Part shown: positions 1-4,988 of the stretch, piece after piece
Position numbering within the stretch: the first letter of the stretch is position 1
How the letters are laid out: each line of letters opens with the position of its first letter
Origin: JBCCAG01 sp050330955
GTDB lineage: Bacteria; Cyanobacteriota; Cyanobacteriia; CAKZMO01
Assembly: GCA_050330955.1 (NCBI GenBank)
Contig: JBHJHJ010000210.1
Coordinates: 1 to 5,724, forward strand
Reading direction: 5' to 3'
Length of the DNA: 5,724 nucleotides
Program-made: the position numbers and the translations under genes
The notes under the pieces: generated by a model
What the model saw: the letters and a program-made list of their open reading frames with translations, nothing else
Database searches by the model: none
What the model was told of the DNA's origin: nothing

Positions 1-653
1 TGCTGATATTCCTCTCGAACGCTTCGGTATTTGGTCTCAAGCGTTAGCCTATTATCTGGGAGTAAGTTTGGGTCATAGGCCATAACTTTTCTCCCGATTA
101 AAATTTCTCGAATCGAGCGGACGTACAGCCGCTTTAGCTCCTCAGCTTTGTCAAGCAAGCTCTCAACTTGAAGCAGCGCTTTTTGATAGGTAGCCTGATG
201 CCCGGAATAGACCTCTGACGTGGTTACCAACCTAAGCAGCTCTCTGAGCTTTCGGCGCTGCTCTCTCAGACTGAGCAGCTCTGGCTCAACAAAGCGGACG
301 TGATCTTGTACAAGAAAAGCCAGCTCTCGGGCAACCGAGACATTTATCTGGTCTTGGGCACTAGCGCTGTCTTGATTTGGAATATGAACGGCGTGAACGC
401 TGTGATAAGAGTAGATGTAATCGACGCTGTTCCCTGGCGTTAGGATCGGGAAGACGGCGCGAACTCTGTAGTCTTTATTGGCATCAAAGAAGATGCCAAC
501 ATTGCCCAACAGCAAATTGGGGTAGCGCTCTGTGGCGCCATCCACTTCGATTACAGCGCTGTGCTTCATCCGCTTTATTTTCTGATGCGGGTAGAGGATA
601 AAGTAATAGGCACAGCCTAGGGCAATGAGAATAAGTGGAAAGACTGCCGTCAT
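1..653 (-). CDS. Unrecognised membrane-anchored coiled-coil protein, partial (C-terminus outside window)
   Basis: Reading leftwards from the ATG at 653-651, the frame stays open for 217 codons and runs off the window edge without a stop. I do not recognise the family. Residues 3-21 (VFPLILIALGCAYYFIL) are a single hydrophobic segment followed by a basic stretch (residues 24-30), which by the positive-inside rule would leave the rest of the protein in the cytoplasm; this is an inference. Residues ~33-95 look like a compact, mixed beta-rich domain. Residues ~107-183 are charged and heptad-like (SLREQRRKLRELL, then LLQVESLLDKAEELKRL), consistent with a coiled coil. The start is bounded by an in-frame TAA eight codons upstream; no good Shine-Dalgarno sequence precedes it. 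Its base composition is visibly less GC-rich than aroC and psbA and it contains no HIP1 site, so it may be accessory. The coding call rests on the long uninterrupted frame and the ordered protein architecture. Confidence 0.75.
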   Translation of the reverse strand, partial: MTAVFPLILIALGCAYYFILYPHQKIKRMKHSAVIEVDGATERYPNLLLGNVGIFFDANKDYRVRAVFPILTPGNSVDYIYSYHSVHAVHIPNQDSASAQDQINVSVARELAFLVQDHVRFVEPELLSLREQRRKLRELLRLVTTSEVYSGHQATYQKALLQVESLLDKAEELKRLYVRSIREILIGRKVMAYDPNLLPDNRLTLETKYRSVREEYQ

Positions 654-674
654 TGAAATATAGCGTTGACTACT

Positions 675-764
675 TTACTGATTCGGCGAGAGGGTGCGAA
701 TACCCCGATCAGCCAGAAGATTGGCTACCGCCTCAATCTTATCTTTCTCTGCTGAGGCGCTATT
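675..764 (-). pseudogene. Possible 3' stub of a lost upstream gene
   Basis: Reading leftwards, 29 sense codons end in TAA at 677-675, only 21 bases before the ATG of the partial membrane protein. The peptide is charged and amphipathic (AEKDKIEAVANLLADRGI...) and reads like a real C-terminus. The frame has no usable start codon and is closed by a TGA at 767-765, immediately beside a HIP1 site (770-777). One reading is that an operon partner of the left-edge gene was truncated here by a deletion or rearrangement. The stretch is short enough to be a chance open frame, so confidence is low. Confidence 0.22.
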
Positions 765-836
765 TCAGAGCGATCGCTGCAGCGTAATGAAGTATGGTTA
801 GGTACAAGGCCCAAACTACCCGTATCGACCCGGCCC

Positions 837-1091
837 GTGGACATCAAAACTTTCCTCGAAAAGAGCTGTGGCAAATGGTTCTGCCAGTGCACCAGCCAGC
901 ACCTTGGTCATAGTCAGAGCGAATGGCGGCGCACCGACACCTGGATTAGCCTTTTGCCCCCTGAAGATAGCTCGCTCCTGCAGCTCTGTGAAAAATTTGG
1001 CATGGACCCTGCCCTGGCCGTAGGTGGCCTCTCGGCTAGGTGGGAGGGCAACGTGGGCGCCGACCCATTCAGAAGAACCCTCGCGAGCTAG
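837..1091 (+). pseudogene. Truncated phycobiliprotein lyase, CpcS/CpcU family (N-terminal fragment)
   Basis: A GTG-initiated frame of 84 codons whose beginning matches the CpcS/CpcU (CpeS-like) bilin lyases, which attach phycocyanobilin to phycobiliprotein cysteines and fold as a lipocalin-like beta barrel. The recognisable family pattern is MDIKTFLEKSCGKWF at residues 1-15, T-S-x-H-L at 19-23, Q-S-E at 27-29, then an acidic stretch plus LCEKFGMDPALAVGG at 50-64 and W-E-G at 69-71. The family is normally ~170-200 residues; here similarity stops near residue 72 and TAG follows at residue 85. I looked in the other two plus frames downstream and did not find the expected second half (the conserved L-R-D-x-G-Y, Y-E-T-M, E-R-L-W-F-A-S-P-N-L-R-L-R-T blocks, recalled from the family). 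Residue 18 is Cys where the usual motif S-Q-R-T has Arg. No Shine-Dalgarno sequence precedes the GTG. A decayed gene is the best explanation; a functional mini-protein is unlikely. Confidence 0.72.
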
Positions 1092-1287
1092 ACCGAATCT
1101 CTACCGAGCCTGCAACTGACAGCGCCTCTATTGCTGCCGCTTGCGGAGAAACCTCAAACGTTCCCTAACCCAGTCCAAAACTTTTCAGCGCCTAGCCTTG
1201 CCACCAGTCCCCCAAGGCGATACACTCGTACGCTATGAGCCGCAAACCGATGCAGCTCAAGACATCCCCAAATTTGGTCAAACGAGC

Positions 1288-1314
1288 GCGATCGCTGGTA
1301 CCAACAGCGATCGC
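1288..1314. repeat. Perfect inverted repeat built from two HIP1 sites
   Basis: GCGATCGCTG at 1288-1297 is the exact reverse complement of CAGCGATCGC at 1305-1314, with a 7-base loop GTACCAA. Each arm contains one HIP1 octamer (GCGATCGC), the over-represented palindrome of many cyanobacterial genomes. The arms can form a 10-base-pair stem on either strand. Confidence 0.85.
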
Positions 1315-1391
1315 ACTCTGACCCTTAGACAGGATCCGCTGTCTTCGAGCTGTAGTCAATTGTATTTCAATGGCTACAGCCATCCCAGACG

Positions 1392-1455
1392 CCCCAAGAC
1401 AAGGGATGACCACTTTTGGGGTTTTCCTGCCCAATCGCAAACCAAAGGAAAACCC
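1392..1455 (+). promoter_or_regulatory. Two mutually exclusive hairpins ahead of a small ORF; one hides the Shine-Dalgarno sequence
   Basis: GGGTTTTCCT at 1419-1428 pairs perfectly with AGGAAAACCC at 1446-1455 across a 17-base loop. The 3' arm contains the Shine-Dalgarno-like AGGA (1446-1449) and ends directly before an ATG at 1456. The 5' arm overlaps TTGGGG (1416-1421), which can instead pair with CCCCAA at 1392-1397. On paper this is a switch-like arrangement: forming the upstream hairpin would free the Shine-Dalgarno sequence. It matches no riboswitch or thermometer class I know, and whether the downstream ORF is real is doubtful. Confidence 0.3.
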
Positions 1456-1617
1456 ATGACATTTCTATATCCTGAGCAGCTGCCGACTAGCGAGGCCGCA
1501 CCCAACACGCTGCTCGCCAAAGCCGCCTCAACCCCGTACGGGCCGGTTTCGCAACATCAGTTGCTCTCAGTACCAGCACTTGACAGCCAAACCAGCCCCA
1601 ACACCATCCCCCAGTGA
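1456..1617 (+). CDS. Possible small hypothetical protein (53 aa)
   Basis: ATG at 1456 follows AAAGGA with a suitable six-base gap, giving 53 codons to TGA at 1615-1617. The peptide begins MTFLYPEQLPTSEAAP and is rich in Pro, Ser, Thr, Ala and Gln, with no membrane segment, no cysteines and no motif that I recognise. The same frame is open upstream to 1141, but that portion has no Shine-Dalgarno sequence and spans several hairpins, so 1456 is the preferred start if it is translated at all. It could be a chance ORF in decayed sequence. The good ribosome-binding site and the hairpin that covers it are the only positive arguments. Confidence 0.2.
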   Translation: MTFLYPEQLPTSEAAPNTLLAKAASTPYGPVSQHQLLSVPALDSQTSPNTIPQ

Positions 1618-1641
1618 GGAAGGGCAAGTGCTCGCCTATCT

Positions 1642-1739
1642 AATGCGACGGCGTTCACTGGACACACAAGCAGGGTAATCGCCAAGCCAATGCGACACCT
1701 CGATCTTTTAGAGTCAACCCGTAACATCTCAAATGCGAC
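1642..1739 (+). repeat. Three direct copies of AATGCGAC
   Basis: The octamer AATGCGAC occurs at 1642-1649, 1689-1696 and 1732-1739, spaced 47 and 43 bases start to start, all in the same orientation. Flanks differ, so these are not copies of a longer unit. The last copy lies in the loop of the inverted repeat at 1702-1757. Regularly spaced short direct repeats next to a long inverted repeat recall protein-binding arrays, such as transposase sites at Tn7-like ends, but no transposon gene or terminal dinucleotide pattern is visible here. Confidence 0.45.
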
Positions 1740-1757
1740 GCGCTGACTCTAAAGATC
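1702..1757. repeat. Long inverted repeat downstream of aroC
   Basis: GATCTTTTAGAGTCA (1702-1716) is the reverse complement of TGACTCTAAAGATC (1744-1757) apart from one bulged T, around a 27-base loop. It starts 52 bases beyond the aroC stop codon. It is not followed by a T-run on the aroC strand, so it is not a classical intrinsic terminator, but a transcript reading out of aroC would form this stem at its 3' end and could be stabilised or stopped there. A remnant of a small mobile element is an alternative. Confidence 0.6.
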
Positions 1758-1809
1758 AACGGCTCAACTCTCATTAGACCCCTGCGTCTTGCCTTTCTCG
1801 CTGCCAATC

Positions 1810-2898
1810 TCACAGCAAATGGCACTGCCCGTGATCCCGCAGCAGGTGGTCACAGAGCACCAGCGCCACCATGGCCTCCACCATGGGTACGGCCCTCGGC
1901 AGCACGCAGGGGTCGTGTCGTCCCCGGGCCGCCAGCGTCGTATCTTCCCCATCCCGGGTCACCGTGTTCTGCTGCTTACGAATCGTCGCCGTGGGCTTAA
2001 ACGCCGCCCGAATTACAATCGGTTCACCGTTGCTGATGCCCCCCTGCACGCCCCCCGATCGGTTGGTGCGGGTGCGGGTCTGTCCAGCCTCGTCGATGTA
2101 AAATTCGTCGTTGTGCTCGCTGCCCGTCATGGTGGTGCCTGCAAAGCCGGAGCCAATCTCAAAGCCCTTACTGGCGGGCAAAGACATCACGCCCTTAGCC
2201 AAGTCGGCCTCTAGCTTATCGAACACCGGCGCCCCCAGACCGCGCGGCAGCGATCGCGCCACGCATTCCACCACGCCGCCGATGGAGTCCCCGGCTCGGC
2301 CCGTCTGCTCAATCAGATCGATCATCCGTTCAGCGCAGTCGGCATCGGGGCAGCGGACAATGTTGCTCTCGACTTGCGCTAGGGTAACAGTCTGGGGATC
2401 GACTGCTCCTTCTAGGTCCTTGATGCGCTTCACGTAGCCCACGATCTCTACCCCAGCCGCCTGGCGGAGAATCTTTTTGGCGATCGCCCCCGCCGCCACC
2501 CGGCCAATGGTTTCCCGGGCCGAGGAGCGTCCGCCGCCCTGCCAGTTGCGAATGCCGTATTTAGCATCGTAGGTGGCGTCGGCGTGGGAGGGGCGATAGG
2601 TGGTCTGCATCTCGCTATAGTCCTGGGAGCGGGCGTCCTTATTGCGCACCAGAACGGCAATGGGCGTTCCTAGGGTCTGGCCCTGAAACACCCCAGACAG
2701 GATTTCGCAGGTGTCTGTTTCTTTGCGGGGAGTGGTGATTTTGCTCTGCCCCGGACGGCGGCGGTCTAGATCAAACTGGATGTCTTCCGCCGAGAGCGCC
2801 AAGCGGGGCGGGCAGCCATCGACGATTACGCCGACACCCCCGCCGTGGGATTCCCCAAAGGTCGTGACCCGAAAGAGATGTCCAAATGTGTTGCCCAT
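1810..2898 (-). CDS. aroC: Chorismate synthase
   Basis: Converts 5-enolpyruvylshikimate-3-phosphate to chorismate with reduced FMN. This last step of the shikimate pathway feeds aromatic amino acids, folate and, in cyanobacteria, plastoquinone, tocopherol and phylloquinone. The 362-residue product has the usual bacterial length and all three family signatures: residues 15-30 (GESHGGGVGVIVDGCP), residues 123-144 (GRSSARETIGRVAAG...) and residues 325-348 (RGRHDPCVLPRAVPM...). The two conserved histidines expected for proton transfer are at H18 and H105 (R-P-S-H-A-D). The start is fixed by the N-terminal pattern M-G-N-T-F-G-H and by an in-frame TGA two codons upstream; no clear Shine-Dalgarno sequence is present. 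It lies 92 bases downstream of the bactofilin gene in the same direction, with only a weak GC-rich stem and no T-run between, so readthrough from that gene is possible. HIP1 sites fall inside the gene at 2250 and 2480. Nothing suggests damage. Confidence 0.98.
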   Translation of the reverse strand: MGNTFGHLFRVTTFGESHGGGVGVIVDGCPPRLALSAEDIQFDLDRRRPGQSKITTPRKETDTCEILSGVFQGQTLGTPIAVLVRNKDARSQDYSEMQTTYRPSHADATYDAKYGIRNWQGGGRSSARETIGRVAAGAIAKKILRQAAGVEIVGYVKRIKDLEGAVDPQTVTLAQVESNIVRCPDADCAERMIDLIEQTGRAGDSIGGVVECVARSLPRGLGAPVFDKLEADLAKGVMSLPASKGFEIGSGFAGTTMTGSEHNDEFYIDEAGQTRTRTNRSGGVQGGISNGEPIVIRAAFKPTATIRKQQNTVTRDGEDTTLAARGRHDPCVLPRAVPMVEAMVALVLCDHLLRDHGQCHLL

Positions 2899-2990
2899 GC
2901 GTCAGTACCAAGCGGCGTTCTTGATCTTACCGCAGCTTCCAAGCCTTTCTGCAGGCCCAAGCCCACGGGCCGAGTTAAACCGGGGCTAAA

Positions 2991-3413
2991 TCAATACTTA
3001 TCCTTGAGCGCTTCCTGATACGTCGTCTCTTTTGCCGTTAGCTCAGGATAGGTCTCGGTCACAGGCAGCGTCTTTTGCTCAGCGGTAGAGATGTGCCCAA
3101 GATAAAAGGCCCCCGGCTCAATGTCCAAGGAGCTGGCCGTTACGTCGCCTTCCAGCCTGGCCGTGCGGCTCAGGCTCAGCCGGCCTTGGACATATACGCG
3201 AGCCTTAATGACACCGTGGACCACCAAATTTTGAACTCTAAGCTCGGGTCCCTCGACAAGGCCGCTTTGGGAGACCTCCATATCCCCTAGCACTTCCACG
3301 TTTCCATGAATAATGCCGTCAATTCGGAGGTTGCCGTCCACGTGGAGGTCGCCTTGAAACTCACTCTTAGCCCCCAGATAGGTAATTGAGGACACCTGCT
3401 TACGCCAGATCAT
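2991..3413 (-). CDS. Bactofilin (polymer-forming cytoskeletal protein)
   Basis: A 140-residue protein of the bactofilin (DUF583) family, which polymerises without nucleotide into membrane-associated filaments and acts as a scaffold for cell-wall enzymes. The core at residues ~10-110 is a right-handed beta-helix type repeat, seen as short strand-Gly-strand units: T-Y-L-G (11-14), F-Q-G-D-L-H-V-D-G-N-L-R-I-D-G (19-33), I-H-G-N-V (35-39), then V-V-H-G-V-I (64-69), V-Q-G-R-L (75-79) and L-E-G-D-V (87-91). The N- and C-terminal tails are short and polar; the C-terminus (111-140) has no recognisable domain and there is no signal peptide. GAGGT sits 8 bases ahead of the ATG at 3413, supporting this start. 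It follows the M23 peptidase gene by 106 bases. A weak own promoter is conceivable in that gap (TTGTTG, 16-base spacer, TAGATA, at 3465-3438). The pairing with an M23 peptidase is the key contextual evidence for a role in cell shape. Confidence 0.93.
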   Translation of the reverse strand: MIWRKQVSSITYLGAKSEFQGDLHVDGNLRIDGIIHGNVEVLGDMEVSQSGLVEGPELRVQNLVVHGVIKARVYVQGRLSLSRTARLEGDVTASSLDIEPGAFYLGHISTAEQKTLPVTETYPELTAKETTYQEALKDKY

Positions 3414-3519
3414 TGCATCTACCTCAGACTTCGAATTTATCTACTGTCAGATCCGCCGCCAACAACACGCAATCGCTTCCCCCGAGCCAAATCCGACTCA
3501 AGGTAAGGGATGTCGAAAC

Positions 3520-4377
3520 CTAAGGGCTATAGCTCAACAAGTCTTGAGGATCGACGGCGTCCCCATGGTAATACACGCTGTAGTGTAGATGCGGTCCCGT
3601 AGATCGCCCAGTACTCCCCATCAAGCCAATGATATCCTCCCGCTCGACCGAATCACCAGCGGTTACCGCCATTTTCGAAAGATGGGCGTAGAGGGTTTTA
3701 TAGCCGTATCCATGGTCGATGATGACGTGCTGGCCATAGCCCCGACTAGAGGCGGCCTTCTCAACGGTTCCGGCTCCCGTCGCGTGAATCGGCGTACCCG
3801 TCGCGCCAGGAAAGTCAATGCCGTTGTGCAGCTCAAATCCCCGCCCAAAGGGATTAGGCCGCATGCCAAACTTCGAGGAAATGCGAGCGCCTTTGGCAGG
3901 CTTCCCTGTGGGCATCGCAGCGGCTCGGGCGGCTTCTTCAGCTAGGGTGTTGGTCAGGGCAGGCTTGACTTGACGGTGGAGCCGCAGCGAAATCGAGGGC
4001 AGCTGATGCTCTGCTACCGCTAGCATCTCCTCCGGCGCAAGCTGGATGGGAATCCCGCCTCGCGATCGCTCTATCGGCTCACGAGCATCGACTTCAGACA
4101 GTCCAGCCCGCTCTTCAAGACGGTCAATTTCTGCGTCGAGCTGGTTCAGCTCTTTCGCCACCTCGGTGGCGGTCTCGCTCAAATCGCTGTTTCGCTCAAT
4201 GAGCACTTGATTCTCTTGGCGAAGCTGATGAATTCTGCCGAATAGCAAGACTAGGGGAGTGGCAATCAGCGTCACCAACAGCAGCGTGAGGGGAAGCGGT
4301 TTGACCGACAGCAGCAAGGATTGCCGCCCGGTCTGTGTGACCAGAATGGTGCAGTTTTGGGGGGTGGAGCGGCGCAT
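3520..4377 (-). CDS. Membrane-anchored M23 (LytM-type) peptidoglycan endopeptidase
   Basis: A 285-residue zinc metallopeptidase of family M23, expected to cut peptide cross-links of peptidoglycan from the periplasmic face. Order of parts: short basic N-terminus; one membrane segment at ~28-46 (PLPLTLLLVTLIATPLVLL); a coiled coil at ~48-92; a linker rich in Ala and Pro; and the LytM domain at ~165-283. The catalytic set is complete: zinc ligands H184 and D188 (H-N-G-I-D) and H265 in H-L-H (263-265), with H263 and H232 (Y-A-H-L) as the other active-site histidines. An active enzyme is therefore expected, unlike degenerate EnvC/NlpD-type regulators. The architecture and the downstream bactofilin match the M23-bactofilin pairs known from Helicobacter (Csd1/CcmA) and alphaproteobacteria. 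The ATG at 4377 lacks a good Shine-Dalgarno sequence; an extended -10 promoter and a palindrome lie upstream. A HIP1 site falls at 4062. Confidence 0.95.
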   Translation of the reverse strand: MRRSTPQNCTILVTQTGRQSLLLSVKPLPLTLLLVTLIATPLVLLFGRIHQLRQENQVLIERNSDLSETATEVAKELNQLDAEIDRLEERAGLSEVDAREPIERSRGGIPIQLAPEEMLAVAEHQLPSISLRLHRQVKPALTNTLAEEAARAAAMPTGKPAKGARISSKFGMRPNPFGRGFELHNGIDFPGATGTPIHATGAGTVEKAASSRGYGQHVIIDHGYGYKTLYAHLSKMAVTAGDSVEREDIIGLMGSTGRSTGPHLHYSVYYHGDAVDPQDLLSYSP

Positions 4378-4425
4378 TGGGGAGTGTGAGAAGGTCTGGG
4401 GATCACAGGTAACAAAGCTTCGGGG

Positions 4426-4434
4426 ATCATATCA
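4426..4434 (-). promoter_or_regulatory. Candidate extended -10 promoter of the M23-bactofilin genes
   Basis: On the minus strand the sequence TGATATGAT (4434-4426) is an extended -10 element: TG, one base, then TATGAT, differing from TATAAT at one position. It would start transcription about 40 bases ahead of the M23 ATG. There is no good -35 box, which is typical of extended -10 promoters. The expected -35 position falls in the palindrome at 4442-4459. Confidence 0.4.
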
Positions 4435-4441
4435 AATTTTG

Positions 4442-4459
4442 GAATTGTTGAAACAATTC
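4442..4459. promoter_or_regulatory. Operator-like palindrome over the -35 region
   Basis: GAATTGTT (4442-4449) and AACAATTC (4452-4459) are perfect inverted copies separated by GA. The 18-base dyad is AT-rich amid GC-rich sequence and its centre lies about 20 bases upstream of the candidate -10 hexamer, where a repressor or activator dimer would meet RNA polymerase. It also falls inside the coding remnant, so chance is possible; an 8-base arm with a short spacer is not very rare in 5.7 kb. Confidence 0.35.
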
Positions 4460-4656
4460 GCGCGTTTGCCCAGCACAAGTTCGGCTACGCCCACTCCAGC
4501 GAATATCCGGCCCCATTCCTCTAGCGGGCAGCAGCGGCATCCTGCAGGACCTCACCCCCACGGATGTCATGCCCATCCTGACTAAGCGCATTCCGCTGCC
4601 GCAGCAGCGTTAGGGATGCGATCGCTATGCGGTAGCCATTGCCGTAAATTGTTGTT

Positions 4657-4681
4657 GTAGGGCGGGCAGTGCCCGCCCTAC
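4657..4681. repeat. Perfect GC-rich palindrome (dispersed cyanobacterial intergenic type)
   Basis: GTAGGGCGGGC (4657-4667) and GCCCGCCCTAC (4671-4681) are exact inverted copies around AGT. The stem can be lengthened by GTTG (4651-4654) pairing with CAAC (4683-4686) across a small internal loop. Palindromes of the form GTAGGG(C/T)GGGCA-TGCCC are, from memory, frequently scattered between genes in cyanobacteria; no copy number can be given from this window. Confidence 0.75.
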
Positions 4682-4746
4682 CCAACGCAACCAAAACACA
4701 ACCAACTCACCAAATCCCCAGTACACTACCCCTTATGCAGGGGGCC

Positions 4747-4800
4747 GCTGGGGGACAAGATGTGTCCCCCAGCCAGGGGGCTTGGGGGCCACGCCCCCAA
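4747..4800. repeat. Two adjacent G-run hairpins
   Basis: The first hairpin has perfect 11-base arms GCTGGGGGACA (4747-4757) and TGTCCCCCAGC (4763-4773) with a 5-base loop. The second has 8-base arms TTGGGGGC (4782-4789) and GCCCCCAA (4793-4800) with loop CAC. Between them lies another GGGGGC copy (4776-4781), so the block is a small composite repeat. The stretch 4614-4930 shows no coding sequence; these palindromes are its main content, and it is probably intergenic repeat DNA. Confidence 0.75.
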
Positions 4801-4930
4801 ACACCATACCCAACACCCAGCGATCGCCCAAAAAGCCAGACCCAATGAAAGGGCGGATTTAGCAGCAACGTCACGAGAAAACCAACCCGCTGTTGCCAAA
4901 CCCGCCCCGACCGCCCCAACGCAAGCGCAC

Positions 4931-4960
4931 AAAAAAGCGCCCCCCGAAGGAGGCGCTTTT
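4931..4960 (-). terminator. Intrinsic terminator of psbA
   Basis: Read on the minus strand, the stem GCGCCTCC (4956-4949) pairs with GGGGGCGC (4944-4937) around the very stable tetraloop TTCG, and the RNA ends in six U (4936-4931). Four upstream A residues extend the stem into the U-run. The one non-Watson-Crick position is a G-U wobble on this strand but a C-A mismatch on the other, so the element is tuned to minus-strand transcription. It begins 29 bases after the psbA stop codon. Confidence 0.92.
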
Positions 4961-4988
4961 GCTAACTCAAATGAGCCAAAGAAGCATC

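Larger units (their letters stand above)
1092..1809. other. Gene-poor region with inverted repeats
   Basis: No recognisable protein is encoded on either strand between the lyase fragment and the end of aroC. All three plus frames carry short proline/serine/threonine-rich stretches that do not match the missing half of the lyase, and the frames change without a convincing single protein emerging. What stands out is secondary structure: inverted repeats at 1288-1314, 1349-1380, 1392-1421, 1419-1455 and 1702-1757, listed separately where strong. The hairpin at 1349-1380 has 7-base arms GCTGTAG/CTACAGC around an 18-base loop. The region may be decayed DNA, an unrecognised structured RNA, or both. 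Confidence 0.6.
4390..4613 (+). pseudogene. Frameshifted C-terminal remnant of an unidentified protein
   Basis: Two adjacent plus frames look like consecutive parts of one protein. The first is open from 4390 to TAG at 4522-4524 and reads ...VETIRAFAQHKFGYAHSSEYPAPFL. The second takes over at about 4521 and reads AGSSGILQDLTPTDVMPIL... to TAG at 4611-4613. Both have protein-like composition, and the switch falls exactly where the first frame stops, as expected after a small indel. Neither has a start codon with a ribosome-binding site, and the 5' part is cut off by the divergent M23 gene and its promoter. I do not recognise the family. This looks like the tail of a gene deleted when the present M23 upstream region was formed. 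Chance open frames remain possible, as each part is short. Confidence 0.45.

Noticed and set aside
1192..1440. 82-codon minus-strand open frame
   Set aside because: No recognised motif and no Shine-Dalgarno sequence; it overlaps the hairpin series and behaves like a chance frame.
1141..1617. 158-codon plus-strand open frame through the gene-poor region
   Set aside because: It begins with TTG without a Shine-Dalgarno sequence, crosses several inverted repeats, has low-complexity composition and matches nothing I know. Only the internal ATG at 1456 has a ribosome-binding site.
1642..1739. CRISPR array
   Set aside because: The repeated unit is only 8 bases and occurs three times; CRISPR repeats are ~25-37 bases.
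2940..2980. Terminator between bactofilin and aroC
   Set aside because: Only a 5-base GC stem (GGCCC/GGGCC) with no T-run on the minus strand; too weak to call.
1789..2989. Several plus-strand open frames opposite aroC
   Set aside because: They are antisense shadows of a GC-rich conserved gene; none shows a domain or a ribosome-binding site.
4740..4788. G-quadruplex as a called feature
   Set aside because: The GGGGG runs are separated by a 21-base loop and the same bases form a perfect hairpin, which should dominate.
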